Assembly (NCBI RefSeq): GCF_014652435.1
Contig: NZ_BMYU01000007.1
Span: 124,001-188,000, forward strand
Direction of reading: 5' to 3'
DNA: 64,000 bases
Origin: Cognatundibacterium squillarum
GTDB taxonomy: Bacteria > Pseudomonadota > Gammaproteobacteria > Burkholderiales > Burkholderiaceae_D
Shown in pieces: positions 35,370-44,543 of the stretch. The position numbers and the translations under genes were made by a program. A model generated the notes under the pieces. That model was not told the DNA's origin. It ran no database searches and saw only the letters and a list, made by a program, of their open reading frames with translations. Within the stretch, counting starts at the first letter, position 1; each line of letters starts with the position of its first letter.

Positions 35370-36287
35370 TCAGGCAGTACGACGCTTCGCGGCCAGTGCA
35401 TTGCCTGCGCGGCTGGCAGCAGGACGGCCAAGATGCGCAGAAATAAATTGCCCGGCATCCACCACCTGATCCAGATCGATGCCAGTGCGTATGCCCAGCC
35501 CGTGCAGCAGATACAGCACATCTTCCGTTGCCACGTTACCGGTCGCCCCTTTCGCATATGGACAGCCACCCAGACCTGCAACGCTGGAATGGAAGATCGC
35601 GACACCGGTTTCCAGACTGGCGTAAATATTCGCCAGTGCCTGTCCGTAAGTGTCATGGAAATGACCGGCGATTTGCGTCAGCGGAAATTCGGACGCCACC
35701 GTCTGCATCACTTGCTGAACATGACGTGCAGTACCGGTACCGATGGTGTCGGCAATATCAATTTCATCGCAGCCAAGATCGCGCATACGACGCACCACAT
35801 CTGCCACCGCAGCTGGTTCTACCGCGCCCTGATACGGACAACCGAAAGAACAACTGATACTGCCGCGCAAACGAATGCCATTTGCTTTGGCAGCAGCGGC
35901 CACATCCTGAAAACGCGCGATCGACTCCTCGATCGAACAATTAATATTCTTTTGTGCAAACGCTTCAGATGCAGAACTGAAAATCACCACTTCGGCAGCA
36001 CCGGCAGCCAGTGCGGCTTCAAAGCCCTTCATATTCGGTGTCAGCGCAGAATAAATCGTGCCTTCGCGGCGCGTAATCCCGGCCATCACTTCTGCCGACG
36101 TTGCCATCTGCGGTACCCATTTCGGCGATACAAAAGATGCGGCTTCAATGTTGGCAAATCCGGCGCTACTCAACCGGTTCACCAGCTCAATTTTGACTTC
36201 GGCGGGAATTGCTTCTTTTTCATTCTGCAAGCCATCGCGCGGCCCGACTTCGACAACTTTGACATACTCAGGCAGTTTGCTTGTCAT
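35370..36287 (-). CDS. liuE: hydroxymethylglutaryl-CoA lyase
   Basis: A 305-residue TIM-barrel lyase that splits HMG-CoA into acetyl-CoA and acetoacetate, the last step of leucine catabolism. Family signs are VEVGPRDGLQNE (catalytic Arg/Asp), SFVSPKWVPQMA, GSISCSFGCPYQG, the metal His pair in GHFHDTYGQALAN, and the signature SVAGLGGCPYAKGATGNVATEDV with its active cysteine. It is the last gene of the minus-strand liu block. GGAG ribosome site; 30 nt after the pdxJ stop. Confidence 0.94.
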   Translation of the reverse strand: MTSKLPEYVKVVEVGPRDGLQNEKEAIPAEVKIELVNRLSSAGFANIEAASFVSPKWVPQMATSAEVMAGITRREGTIYSALTPNMKGFEAALAAGAAEVVIFSSASEAFAQKNINCSIEESIARFQDVAAAAKANGIRLRGSISCSFGCPYQGAVEPAAVADVVRRMRDLGCDEIDIADTIGTGTARHVQQVMQTVASEFPLTQIAGHFHDTYGQALANIYASLETGVAIFHSSVAGLGGCPYAKGATGNVATEDVLYLLHGLGIRTGIDLDQVVDAGQFISAHLGRPAASRAGNALAAKRRTA

Positions 36288-36317
36288 ACCGTTCTCCGTA
36301 TCTGCACCCGATCTGCG

Positions 36318-37049
36318 TCAGGCTGTTTGATGGATAATATTCTGATAGGCCTGCATCACTTGCTGCACGCCCATTTCCAGACATTCGACCACAATTGCAT
36401 GACCGATGGAAACTTCCAGAATGCCCGGAATCTGCAGGAAACGTCCGAGATTTTCCAGATTCAGATCGTGACCTGCATTCACACCCAGCCCGGCATCCTG
36501 TGCCAGCTTTGCAGCGTCCGCAAAGCCCTGCCAGATGGCCGCATTTTCAGGCTGACCATAGGTTTCTGCGTATGGTTCGGTATACAGTTCAACACGGTCT
36601 GCTCCGAGTTCACGCGCAAACGGGATATCCGCATTATCGTAATCAACAAACAGGCTGCTGCGGATACCGTGTGCGCTGAGTTCTGCAATCACTTCTCGCA
36701 ATTGTTTTTCGTGACGACGCAAATCCCAGCCATGATCGGAAGTCAGCTGACCGGGTTCATCTGGTACCAGCGTACATTGTGCCGGACGGGCTGCGATCAC
36801 CACATCCATAAATTCACGGGTGGGATAACCTTCTACATTTAGTTCCGCACCGCGTGCCTGACATAAAGCGCCCAGCGTTTCAACATCGCTGTAACGTGCA
36901 TGACGCTGATCAGGACGCGGATGCAGCGTGATCCCTGCTGCGCCCAGATCCAGACAACGCGCAGCAAATGCCGCCACATCCGGATAGTTGCGTCCGCGCG
37001 AATTACGGATCAGCGCCACTTTATTAATATTCACTGATAACAAGGTCAT
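36318..37049 (-). CDS. pdxJ: pyridoxine 5'-phosphate synthase, Bacteroidota/Xanthomonas-like type
   Basis: A 243-residue PdxJ that condenses 1-deoxyxylulose 5-phosphate with 3-amino-2-oxopropyl phosphate to pyridoxine 5'-phosphate. It has SVNINKVALIRNSRGRNYPD, GITLHPRPDQRHARYSDV, LNVEGYPTREF, TLVPDEPGQLTSDHGWD and GLGVNAGHDLNLENL. The NINK and HPRPDQRH forms resemble the PdxJ of Bacteroidota and xanthomonads, not the usual betaproteobacterial sequence (NIDHVATLRQARG, HLREDRRH). The ATG at 37049 with AAGGAA upstream is chosen over 37181. It lies between liuD and liuE rather than beside recO/acpS. Confidence 0.9.
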   Translation of the reverse strand: MTLLSVNINKVALIRNSRGRNYPDVAAFAARCLDLGAAGITLHPRPDQRHARYSDVETLGALCQARGAELNVEGYPTREFMDVVIAARPAQCTLVPDEPGQLTSDHGWDLRRHEKQLREVIAELSAHGIRSSLFVDYDNADIPFARELGADRVELYTEPYAETYGQPENAAIWQGFADAAKLAQDAGLGVNAGHDLNLENLGRFLQIPGILEVSIGHAIVVECLEMGVQQVMQAYQNIIHQTA

Positions 37050-37098
37050 GCTTTGTTTCCTTTCTTCACCGGCTGCCTGCACAACCGGTTTTCCTGAT

Positions 37099-39099
37099 TT
37101 AATTTGACTGTGCAAATGCCAGCAGTTGCGCGCCCTCACTGACCTGATCACCAACGGCGTAGAGAATCTCGGCGATTTCACCGTCGTGTGGCGCAGAGAT
37201 CGTGTGCTCCATTTTCATGGCCTCCATAATCAGCAGTGCTTCGCCTTTTTTGACGGCACGGCCTTTTTCAGTCATCACAGCGACAATTTTGCCCGGCATA
37301 GGTGCAGTCAGACGACCACCTTCAGCTTCGGCATCGCCAGCATGCGCGAGCGGATCATGATAATGCAGCTCAGTGTGCTGTCCCGCTGCGAAAACATGCA
37401 CTTTTTCACCATCCCAGATGACTTCACCACTCAGGGTGAGTTCATCCAGACTCAGCTGAATCTGATTGCCTGCAGACTGACGAATTTGCATCGTGTGACT
37501 GACACCGGCAATCTGCAATTGATATGAACCGGCACTGTATTGCAGGCTGAGCGCAATCTGCTGTTCTTCTTCGCTGAAGCGCAGCTCACGGATCAGCGGT
37601 AAATTCATACGCCAGCCATGGCTGCTTTGCCACGGATCGCTGCCTGCCTGCTGTTCGCTCAGCAGCAATCCTGCGACTGCCAGCGCCAGCACTGATGCGG
37701 ATGGCGGTACAACCGCAGGGAACAGACTGTCATGGTGACGTTCGATCAGACCGGTATCCAGATCAGCGTGTGAAAACGGGTCTGAGTGCATCAGACGCGA
37801 CAGGAAAGCGATATTGGTATGCAGACCGACAATACGGTATTGCGCCAGCGCCTGACGCATACGTGCCAGTGCTTCAGTACGGTCTTTACCCCAGACGATC
37901 ATTTTGGCGATCATCGGATCATAGAATGGCGAAATCGTGTCGCCTTCACGCACACCGCTGTCAATCCGGAAAGCGGCAGGCTCGGTACCGTGACCCAGAC
38001 TGAATTCCACGGACTGCGGAGTACGCAGATAACGCAGTTTGCCGATGGACGGCAGGAAGCCTTTCTCCGGATTCTCTGCGTAAATACGCGCTTCAATCGC
38101 GTGGCCATTGATTTGCAAGTCTGTCTGCTGCGCCGGCAGTTTCTCACCAGCAGCAACGCGCAACTGCCATTCCACCAGATCTGTGCCGGTAATCATTTCG
38201 GTCACCGGATGCTCCACCTGCAGACGGGTATTCATTTCCATGAAATAAAAACTGCCATCCTGATTGGCAATAAATTCCACCGTTCCCGCGCCGACATAGC
38301 CAACGGCACCTGCAGCAGCCACCGCAGCCTCACCCATCGCCTGACGACGCTCCGCCGTCATACCTGGTGCAGGTGCTTCTTCAATCACTTTCTGATGGCG
38401 GCGCTGTACCGAGCAATCGCGCTCAAACAGATACACGCAATTGCCATGGGTATCTGCGAATACCTGAATCTCAATATGGCGCGGGCGTTGCAGATATTTT
38501 TCCACCAGTACTTTATCGTCACCGAAGGAATTAATCGCTTCGCGTTTACAGGATGCCAACGCATCCGCAAAATCTGCAGATTTTTCAACAACGCGCATAC
38601 CTTTACCGCCGCCGCCTGCACTGGCTTTCAGTAATACCGGATAACCGATTGCATCAGCCTGCGCATTCAGGAATGCCGTATCCTGCTGGTCACCGTGATA
38701 ACCGGGAACCAGTGGCACATTCGCTTTTTCCATCAATGCTTTCGCGGCAGACTTACTGCCCATCGCATCAATTGCGCTGGCAGGCGGGCCGATAAATACC
38801 AGACCCTTGTCAGCACAGGCTTTGGCAAATTCAGCGTTTTCAGACAGGAAACCATAACCCGGATGAATTGCCTGCGCGCCGGTAGCCAGTGCTACTTCGA
38901 TCAGCTTTTCTGCACGCAGATAGCTTTCTTTCGCTGCAGCAGGGCCAATCAGCACTGCTTCATCACAAACAGCAACGTGCTTCGCACCGGCATCTGCTTC
39001 TGAATACACAGCAACCGTACGGATACCCATACGGCGCGCAGTGGCGGCTACACGGCAGGCAATTTCGCCGCGATTGGCGATCAGGATTTTGGTAAACAT
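37099..39099 (-). CDS. liuD: methylcrotonyl-CoA carboxylase, biotin-containing alpha subunit
   Basis: A 666-residue acyl-CoA carboxylase alpha subunit. It comprises biotin carboxylase N-domain (KILIANRGEIACRVAATARR), ATP-grasp (KASAGGGGKGMRVV, FERDCSVQRRHQKVIEEAPAP, EMNTRLQVEHPVTEMITG), a C-domain, a BT linker, and a C-terminal biotinyl domain with the carrier Lys629 in EAMKMEH. With LiuB it carboxylates 3-methylcrotonyl-CoA in leucine breakdown. The substrate follows from the linked liuA/B/C/E genes. It directly follows bioB in transcription order, tying enzyme to cofactor synthesis. Confidence 0.93.
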   Translation of the reverse strand: MFTKILIANRGEIACRVAATARRMGIRTVAVYSEADAGAKHVAVCDEAVLIGPAAAKESYLRAEKLIEVALATGAQAIHPGYGFLSENAEFAKACADKGLVFIGPPASAIDAMGSKSAAKALMEKANVPLVPGYHGDQQDTAFLNAQADAIGYPVLLKASAGGGGKGMRVVEKSADFADALASCKREAINSFGDDKVLVEKYLQRPRHIEIQVFADTHGNCVYLFERDCSVQRRHQKVIEEAPAPGMTAERRQAMGEAAVAAAGAVGYVGAGTVEFIANQDGSFYFMEMNTRLQVEHPVTEMITGTDLVEWQLRVAAGEKLPAQQTDLQINGHAIEARIYAENPEKGFLPSIGKLRYLRTPQSVEFSLGHGTEPAAFRIDSGVREGDTISPFYDPMIAKMIVWGKDRTEALARMRQALAQYRIVGLHTNIAFLSRLMHSDPFSHADLDTGLIERHHDSLFPAVVPPSASVLALAVAGLLLSEQQAGSDPWQSSHGWRMNLPLIRELRFSEEEQQIALSLQYSAGSYQLQIAGVSHTMQIRQSAGNQIQLSLDELTLSGEVIWDGEKVHVFAAGQHTELHYHDPLAHAGDAEAEGGRLTAPMPGKIVAVMTEKGRAVKKGEALLIMEAMKMEHTISAPHDGEIAEILYAVGDQVSEGAQLLAFAQSN

Positions 39100-39229
39100 G
39101 TCTCTCGCTTTCTTTATCGTTATCTGGTTAGAAATGCTTTATCTCTTGCCTGTCACAACAGGGCTGCACATGCTTGTGGCGGCGGCAACCCGGTTGTCAG
39201 GACACGATCTCTGCGTGCGGATATCAGCG

Positions 39230-40252
39230 TCAGCTACAGCTGCCTGCTTTGCTTTCTACTTTGCTGCGGGTTTTCAGACCCAGTTTATCCAGCAGAACGC
39301 GGTCATCTTCCGCTTCCGGGTTATCCGTTGTCAGCAATTTATCGCCGTAGAAAATGGAATTCGCGCCTGCCAGGAAGCACATTGCCTGTACCGCTTCACC
39401 GAGCTCACGACGGCCTGCAGACAAACGAACACGTGCTTTCGGCATCGTGATACGTGCAACTGCAATCGTACGGACAAATTCCAGCGGGTCCAGCGGCGGT
39501 AAACCGTGCAATGGCGTGCCTTCGACCTGTACCAGATGATTAACCGGTACTGACTCCGGATACGGATTCAGATTCGCCAGCTGAGAAATCAGACCTGCGC
39601 GCTGACGGCGGCTTTCTCCCATACCGACGATACCGCCACAGCAGACTTTCAAACCGGCACTGCGGACATGACCGAGTGTATCCAGACGATCCTGATATTC
39701 ACGGGTGGAAATGACTTTGTCGTAAAACTCCGGCGCGGTATCCAGATTGTGGTTGTAATAATCCAGACCGGCTGCCGCCAGACGCTGTGCCTGTTCTTCT
39801 TTCAGCATACCCAGCGTAGCGCAGGTTTCCAGACCCAGCGCTTTGACTTCGCGCACCATGGTTTCAACTTTTTCCATGTCGCGGTCTTTTGGCGAACGCC
39901 ACGCAGCGCCCATGCAGAAACGGGTTGCACCGTTTTCACGCGCAGCTTTTGCTGCATCCAGCACCTCGCGGACGTCCAGAATTTTTTTCGCCTCGACACC
40001 GGTGTCATAGCGCGCTGCCTGCGGACAGTAACCACAATCTTCTTCACAGCCGCCGGTTTTAATCGACAGCAAGGTTGCCAGCTCCACATCGCCATCAGGG
40101 AAATTCGCACGATGCGTTGTCTGTGCTTTGTGCATCAGGTCGGTAAATGGCAACTCGAACAATGCCAGTACTTCATCGACCGGCCAGGTTTCCGCTTCTA
40201 TCTGGCGTACCGGAGCCTGAAAGTGCAGAGTTTGTTGATTTTCAGCTTGCAT
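39230..40252 (-). CDS. bioB: biotin synthase
   Basis: A 340-residue radical-SAM enzyme inserting sulfur into dethiobiotin. The SAM [4Fe-4S] motif C69-x3-C73-x2-C76 ([12 protein letters not shown]) is clear. [50 protein letters not shown] and RVRLSAGR (the Arg-ligated [2Fe-2S] site) are also present. Length matches the family. AAGGAA lies before the ATG. It follows bioD by 10 nt. Confidence 0.96.
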   Translation of the reverse strand: MQAENQQTLHFQAPVRQIEAETWPVDEVLALFELPFTDLMHKAQTTHRANFPDGDVELATLLSIKTGGCEEDCGYCPQAARYDTGVEAKKILDVREVLDAAKAARENGATRFCMGAAWRSPKDRDMEKVETMVREVKALGLETCATLGMLKEEQAQRLAAAGLDYYNHNLDTAPEFYDKVISTREYQDRLDTLGHVRSAGLKVCCGGIVGMGESRRQRAGLISQLANLNPYPESVPVNHLVQVEGTPLHGLPPLDPLEFVRTIAVARITMPKARVRLSAGRRELGEAVQAMCFLAGANSIFYGDKLLTTDNPEAEDDRVLLDKLGLKTRSKVESKAGSCS

Positions 40253-40262
40253 AGTAATTCCT

Positions 40263-40952
40263 TTACTTCAGTAAGTTCAGATCCAGACAGGCGGCGGCTT
40301 TACTCCATACCTGCGGAACCGCATCATGCAGACGCGGTATATGTCCCAGCATGGGCGCGTTTATCCGCTTCTGTAATGCTTGAATATTTTCCGGCTGAAA
40401 CAGCATGGCCGGATCGACCGTATTGGCAACCCAGCCCGCCAGACGCAATCCGCGTGCAGCAATGGCTTCCGCAGTCAGTAATGCATGATTAATACAACCC
40501 AGACGCAGCCCGACCACCAGAATCACTGGCAGATCTAACTGCTGCGCCAGATCGGCTGTACTCAGATCATCAAGCAGCGGCACATTGAAACCACCAACAC
40601 CTTCCACCATCACCGCATCTGCATGCATTGTTGCCTGCTGATACGCCTGCACAATCACTTGCGGATCAAGCCGGACATTCTCACGGGCAGCAACAATATG
40701 TGGCGCAGCCGGCGTTTGCATCAGATAAGGGCAAACTTCCTGCTGGCTGCGTTTCACGCTGGAAGCCTGCATCAGGCTGTCCACATCCTCGTTGTGCCAG
40801 ATTCCGTCGCGCAATTCTGCACCGGATGCAATCGGTTTCAGCCCCAGACTGGACATTCCCTGCTGACTGAACGCCTGCAGCAAAGCGCTGGTGACAAAGG
40901 TTTTACCGATTTCGGTATCAGTGCCGGTAATAAAATAATCATTGCAGCGCAT
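40263..40952 (-). CDS. bioD: dethiobiotin synthetase
   Basis: A 229-residue ATP-dependent carboxylase closing the ureido ring of dethiobiotin. P-loop [28 protein letters not shown], and [14 protein letters not shown] are diagnostic. The start at 40952 lies 2 nt after the bioF stop; GGAGG in the end of bioF serves it. The upstream in-frame ATG at 40976 overlaps bioF and is less likely. Confidence 0.94.
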   Translation of the reverse strand: MRCNDYFITGTDTEIGKTFVTSALLQAFSQQGMSSLGLKPIASGAELRDGIWHNEDVDSLMQASSVKRSQQEVCPYLMQTPAAPHIVAARENVRLDPQVIVQAYQQATMHADAVMVEGVGGFNVPLLDDLSTADLAQQLDLPVILVVGLRLGCINHALLTAEAIAARGLRLAGWVANTVDPAMLFQPENIQALQKRINAPMLGHIPRLHDAVPQVWSKAAACLDLNLLK

Positions 40953-40954
40953 GC

Positions 40955-42217
40955 TTATGCCACCTCCGCAAAGCATTGAGCAATATATGCCATCTGATTC
41001 ATACGGTTCATGGCCTGTACCAGCATATGCACATCAGACACCTGATGCGCAGCAGTCAGCGTTACGCGCAAACGAGCTGTGCCGGCAGGTACCGTTGGCG
41101 GGCGAATTGCCCCAACCCAGTAACCTTGTTTCCGCAAATTTTCAGCAGCTTGCAGCATTGCTGCATTATCACCGATCACAACCGGCTGAATAGCTGTCTG
41201 TGACGGCAGCAAATTCCAGTCACGCAGATTCAAACCATTGCTGAACATACGGATCAGCTGGCGTAAATGCTGACGCCGCTGCTTTCCTTCATCTCCGCTG
41301 ATCAGCGCAATACTGGTTTGCAGTGCATGGGCCAGTGCAGGTGCTGCAGCCGTAGTGTAGATATATGGTCTGGCTTTCTGAATCAGCCATTCAATTACGG
41401 TCTCATGTGCGGTGACGAATGCACCGCCGACACCTGCAGCCTTGCCTAAGGTCCCCATGTAAATCAGATTTGGCGAGCGCAAAGAAAAATGTTCCAGCAC
41501 ACCGCGCCCGTGCTCACCGAGCACGCCGAATCCGTGGGCATCATCAACAAGCAACCATGCATCATATTGCTCGCACAAACGCAGCAGGGCAGGAATATCA
41601 GCAATATTGCCATCCATGCTGAACACACTGTCAGTTACCACTAACTTTTTACGAAGAGTACATGCCTGTAATTGCTGTTCCAGCTGCGTCAGGTCACCAT
41701 GACGGAAAATATGGGCTTCTGCGCGCGACAAACGCACTGCATCAATGATCGATGCGTGATTCAGCTCTTCAGAAAATACCGCCGCATCTTTACCACTCAG
41801 TGCAGTTACAACTGCAAGGTTCGCCATATAACCCGTACAGAAATACAGTGCCCGCGCCTGATCAATACAGGGTGACATCCATGCTGCCAGTTGTTCTTCC
41901 AGAGCAGCATGCGCACGGCTGTGACCACTGATCAGATGTGATGCTCCGCTGCCTGCTCCGTATTTTGCGGCACCTTCCTGCAGGGCTTGTACAACAGCCG
42001 GATGGGTTGCGAGACCCAGATAATCGTTACTGCAAAAACCGAGTAAATTCTGGCCATCGGTTTTGTAATGCGCACCACGTACCTGATCCACCGTGCGACG
42101 CTGACGCAGCAAGTGCTTGTCATCCAATTCCTTTAACTGCGCTTGCAAATCCTGCAGCAGGGGCATGCCTGCTGTTTCCGGAACTGCAGCCGTTATGGCC
42201 TGCTGTTCTCGCTTCAT
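40955..42217 (-). CDS. bioF: 8-amino-7-oxononanoate synthase
   Basis: A 420-residue PLP enzyme joining pimeloyl-ACP/CoA with alanine. Motifs are LGFCSNDYLGLATHP, KYGAGSGASHLISGHSRAH, DSVFSMDGNIADIP, DDAHGFGVLGEHGRG and GTLGKAAGVGGAF, where Lys carries PLP. The ATG at 42217 overlaps the bioA TGA (ATGA) and has AGAGG upstream. The 24 residues before the family's usual start are a short extension. Translationally coupled to bioA. Confidence 0.94.
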   Translation of the reverse strand: MKREQQAITAAVPETAGMPLLQDLQAQLKELDDKHLLRQRRTVDQVRGAHYKTDGQNLLGFCSNDYLGLATHPAVVQALQEGAAKYGAGSGASHLISGHSRAHAALEEQLAAWMSPCIDQARALYFCTGYMANLAVVTALSGKDAAVFSEELNHASIIDAVRLSRAEAHIFRHGDLTQLEQQLQACTLRKKLVVTDSVFSMDGNIADIPALLRLCEQYDAWLLVDDAHGFGVLGEHGRGVLEHFSLRSPNLIYMGTLGKAAGVGGAFVTAHETVIEWLIQKARPYIYTTAAAPALAHALQTSIALISGDEGKQRRQHLRQLIRMFSNGLNLRDWNLLPSQTAIQPVVIGDNAAMLQAAENLRKQGYWVGAIRPPTVPAGTARLRVTLTAAHQVSDVHMLVQAMNRMNQMAYIAQCFAEVA

Positions 42218-43542
42218 TCTAATACCTCTTGTAAAACCTGTTTTGTTGTACTGGCCAGCCACTGAATTTCTTCACTGTTCATCACATATGGCGGCATCAG
42301 ATACACCGTGTTGCCGATTGGCCGTATCAGACATTCATGCTGCAATGCTGTCGTAAAAAACCGTCTGGAAAAATCACGGCTCTGCTCTGCTGTTGTCTGC
42401 ACATCAAACGCGAGAATCATCCCACGCTGACGTAAATGCTTTACTTCAGGCATGGCCGCGAACGGTGCAAACGCGGATGACAACTCCAGCGCTTTCTGCA
42501 CGTTGCTCTGCAAAACCTGATCTTCTTCAAAAATATCCAGTGTTGCCAGCGCAGCCCGGCATGCCAGTGCATTGCCTGTGTACGAATGCGAATGCAGAAA
42601 ACCGCGCCGTATATCCTGATCGTAAAATGCCTGATATACAGTATCCGTCGTCATCACCAGACTCAGCGGTAAGTACCCGCCGCTGATGCCTTTGGACAAG
42701 GTAATAAAATCAGGCCAGATTCCAGCCTGTTCGCAGGCGAAAAATGTACCCGTCCGTCCGCAACCCACGGCAATTTCATCGGCGATCAGATGAATCTGAT
42801 ACTGGTCACACAAACGGCGCAAGCCTTGCAAGTAGGCAACATCGTACATCGCCATACCGGTGGCGCACTGAATCAATGGTTCAACGATGATTGCGGCGAT
42901 ACGGCCCTCCCGCTGCTGCATCAGCGCTTCCGCCTCCTTCAGCGCCCGTTCGGCAACCTGCACCGCGGTTTCACCATCCGCTGCCTGACGCGCATCCGGC
43001 GAGGCGATCACATGTGCTCTCTGCAGCATAGGACCATAGGCCTCACGGAATAAACTGACATCCGTGACTGCCAGAGCACCAACGGTTTCTCCGTGATAAC
43101 TGCCTTTCAGACAGATAAATTCCTGCTTTTCAGTGTTGCCGTGATTACGCCAGAAATGAAAACTCATTTTCAGTGCAATCTCTGTGGCGGAAGCGCCGTC
43201 TGAGGCATAAAAACAATGGCCCAGCCGGTGGTTTGTGAGCGCAGCTAATCGTTCGGATAACTGAATGACAGGTTCATGCGTGAAGCCAGCCAGCATGGCA
43301 TGCTCTAACTGATCCAGTTGCTGCTTCAGTGCATTACCGATGCGCGGATTCGCATGACCAAACAGATTGACCCACCACGAGCTGACCGCATCGTAATAAC
43401 GCTTGCCATCCATGTCGTACAGCCACGGACCACGCCCGTGACTGAGCGGAATCAGCGGCATACTTTCATGATGCTGCATTTGGGTACAAGGGTGCCAGAC
43501 CGACTGCAGACTGCGGGCTACCCAGGATTGCTGTGTATTCAA
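42214..43542 (-). CDS. bioA: adenosylmethionine-8-amino-7-oxononanoate aminotransferase
   Basis: A 442-residue class III aminotransferase making 7,8-diaminopelargonate. Visible: VWHPCTQMQHHE, SSWWVNLFGHANPRIGNAL, SDGASATEIALKM, GSYHGETVGALAVT, DEIAVGCGRTGTFFACE and the PLP lysine in LSKGISGGYLPLS, followed by HSHSYTGNALACRAAL. No earlier in-frame ATG is supported. The TTG at 43542 with AGGAAG 7 nt upstream gives the conserved start (NTQQSWVARSLQS). First of the bioA-F-D-B set; no BirA-type operator was found upstream. Confidence 0.93.
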   Translation of the reverse strand: MNTQQSWVARSLQSVWHPCTQMQHHESMPLIPLSHGRGPWLYDMDGKRYYDAVSSWWVNLFGHANPRIGNALKQQLDQLEHAMLAGFTHEPVIQLSERLAALTNHRLGHCFYASDGASATEIALKMSFHFWRNHGNTEKQEFICLKGSYHGETVGALAVTDVSLFREAYGPMLQRAHVIASPDARQAADGETAVQVAERALKEAEALMQQREGRIAAIIVEPLIQCATGMAMYDVAYLQGLRRLCDQYQIHLIADEIAVGCGRTGTFFACEQAGIWPDFITLSKGISGGYLPLSLVMTTDTVYQAFYDQDIRRGFLHSHSYTGNALACRAALATLDIFEEDQVLQSNVQKALELSSAFAPFAAMPEVKHLRQRGMILAFDVQTTAEQSRDFSRRFFTTALQHECLIRPIGNTVYLMPPYVMNSEEIQWLASTTKQVLQEVLE

Positions 43543-43738
43543 GGTGACTTCCTGCCTCCGGCGGCACTGTGAACATCTGCTGAGATCACCGGTACCGCCT
43601 TTTTCATCAAGACCCGTATTGTATGCGAGTTTTCCGGCCATCCCTGACCGCTGCCTGCATTTACTGCCGCCTGTCAGGATGTACGGCAATTTTCCATGCC
43701 TGAGAGCAGAAATCTGCCCTCAGTGAACAAGTTCCCGC

Positions 43739-44524
43739 TCAGCTGAGCCAGAATGGTTTGCGTTTTTCCAGAAAGGAACGCACGCCCTCACGCCCCTCGT
43801 CAGAAGCACGGATTTCAGCGATTCCTTTGACCGTTTCCGCGACCAGCTCCTGTGTCAGCGACTGACCGGCTACCGTCTGCACCAGCCGCTTCGCCTGTCT
43901 GACAGCATTCGGACTGTTTGCGCTGATCTGGCGCACCAGTTCAGCAATCTTGTCGTCCAGTAACTCCGGCGACACCAGTTCGTGTATCAGACCACAGGCA
44001 CTGGCCTGCTGCGCACTGAACCGCTCTGCGGTCACAAAGTAACGGCGTGCAGCCTGCTCACCCATCGCACGGATCACGTACGGAGAAATCGTGGCAGGAA
44101 TCAGGCCAAGCTTCACTTCTGATAAACAGAAATTCGCTGTATCGGCCGAAACAGCAATATCACAGGCTGCCAGCAGCCCCATACCACCGGCGTAACAGTC
44201 ACCCTGTACGCGGGCAATCACAGGCTTGCTGCAATGGTAAATAGCGCTCAGCATTGCTGCCAGCTGACCTGCATCGGCAAGATTTTCCTCATAGGTGTAA
44301 TCCGCCATCTTTTTCATCCAGTTCAGGTCCGCACCGGCACAAAATGCCGGACCATTCGCCGCCAGCACGACCACCCTGACCGATGCGTCATTGTCGATTG
44401 ACCGGAAAACTTCGGTCAGTTCGGCGATGGTGGTTTCATTGAATGCATTTCTGACATCCGGGCGATTCAGTGTCACTGTCGCCAGAAAGCCTTCGCGCTG
44501 CAATTCCAGTGTTTCAAATGTCAT
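43739..44524 (-). CDS. liuC: enoyl-CoA hydratase family, methylglutaconyl-CoA hydratase
   Basis: A 261-residue crotonase-fold enzyme. The oxyanion-hole motifs are VVLAANGPAFCAGADLNWMKKM and RVQGDCYAGGMGLLAACDIAVSA, with LSEVKLGLIPATISPYVIRAMG after. Among crotonases the NWMKKM and GLIPATISPYV forms match methylglutaconyl-CoA hydratases, which make HMG-CoA in leucine degradation. It follows liuB by 19 nt and precedes bioA. Confidence 0.92.
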   Translation of the reverse strand: MTFETLELQREGFLATVTLNRPDVRNAFNETTIAELTEVFRSIDNDASVRVVVLAANGPAFCAGADLNWMKKMADYTYEENLADAGQLAAMLSAIYHCSKPVIARVQGDCYAGGMGLLAACDIAVSADTANFCLSEVKLGLIPATISPYVIRAMGEQAARRYFVTAERFSAQQASACGLIHELVSPELLDDKIAELVRQISANSPNAVRQAKRLVQTVAGQSLTQELVAETVKGIAEIRASDEGREGVRSFLEKRKPFWLS

Positions 44525-44543
44525 GTTCTTTCCTGATCAGGTA

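Noticed and set aside
35433..36842. 469-codon plus-strand frame
   Set aside because: Runs antisense across liuE and pdxJ, both well supported; composition is that of reverse-complement coding DNA.
43543..43738. BirA-type biotin operator upstream of bioA
   Set aside because: No TTGTAAACC-type dyad found; only an imperfect hairpin at 43700-43723 of unclear meaning.
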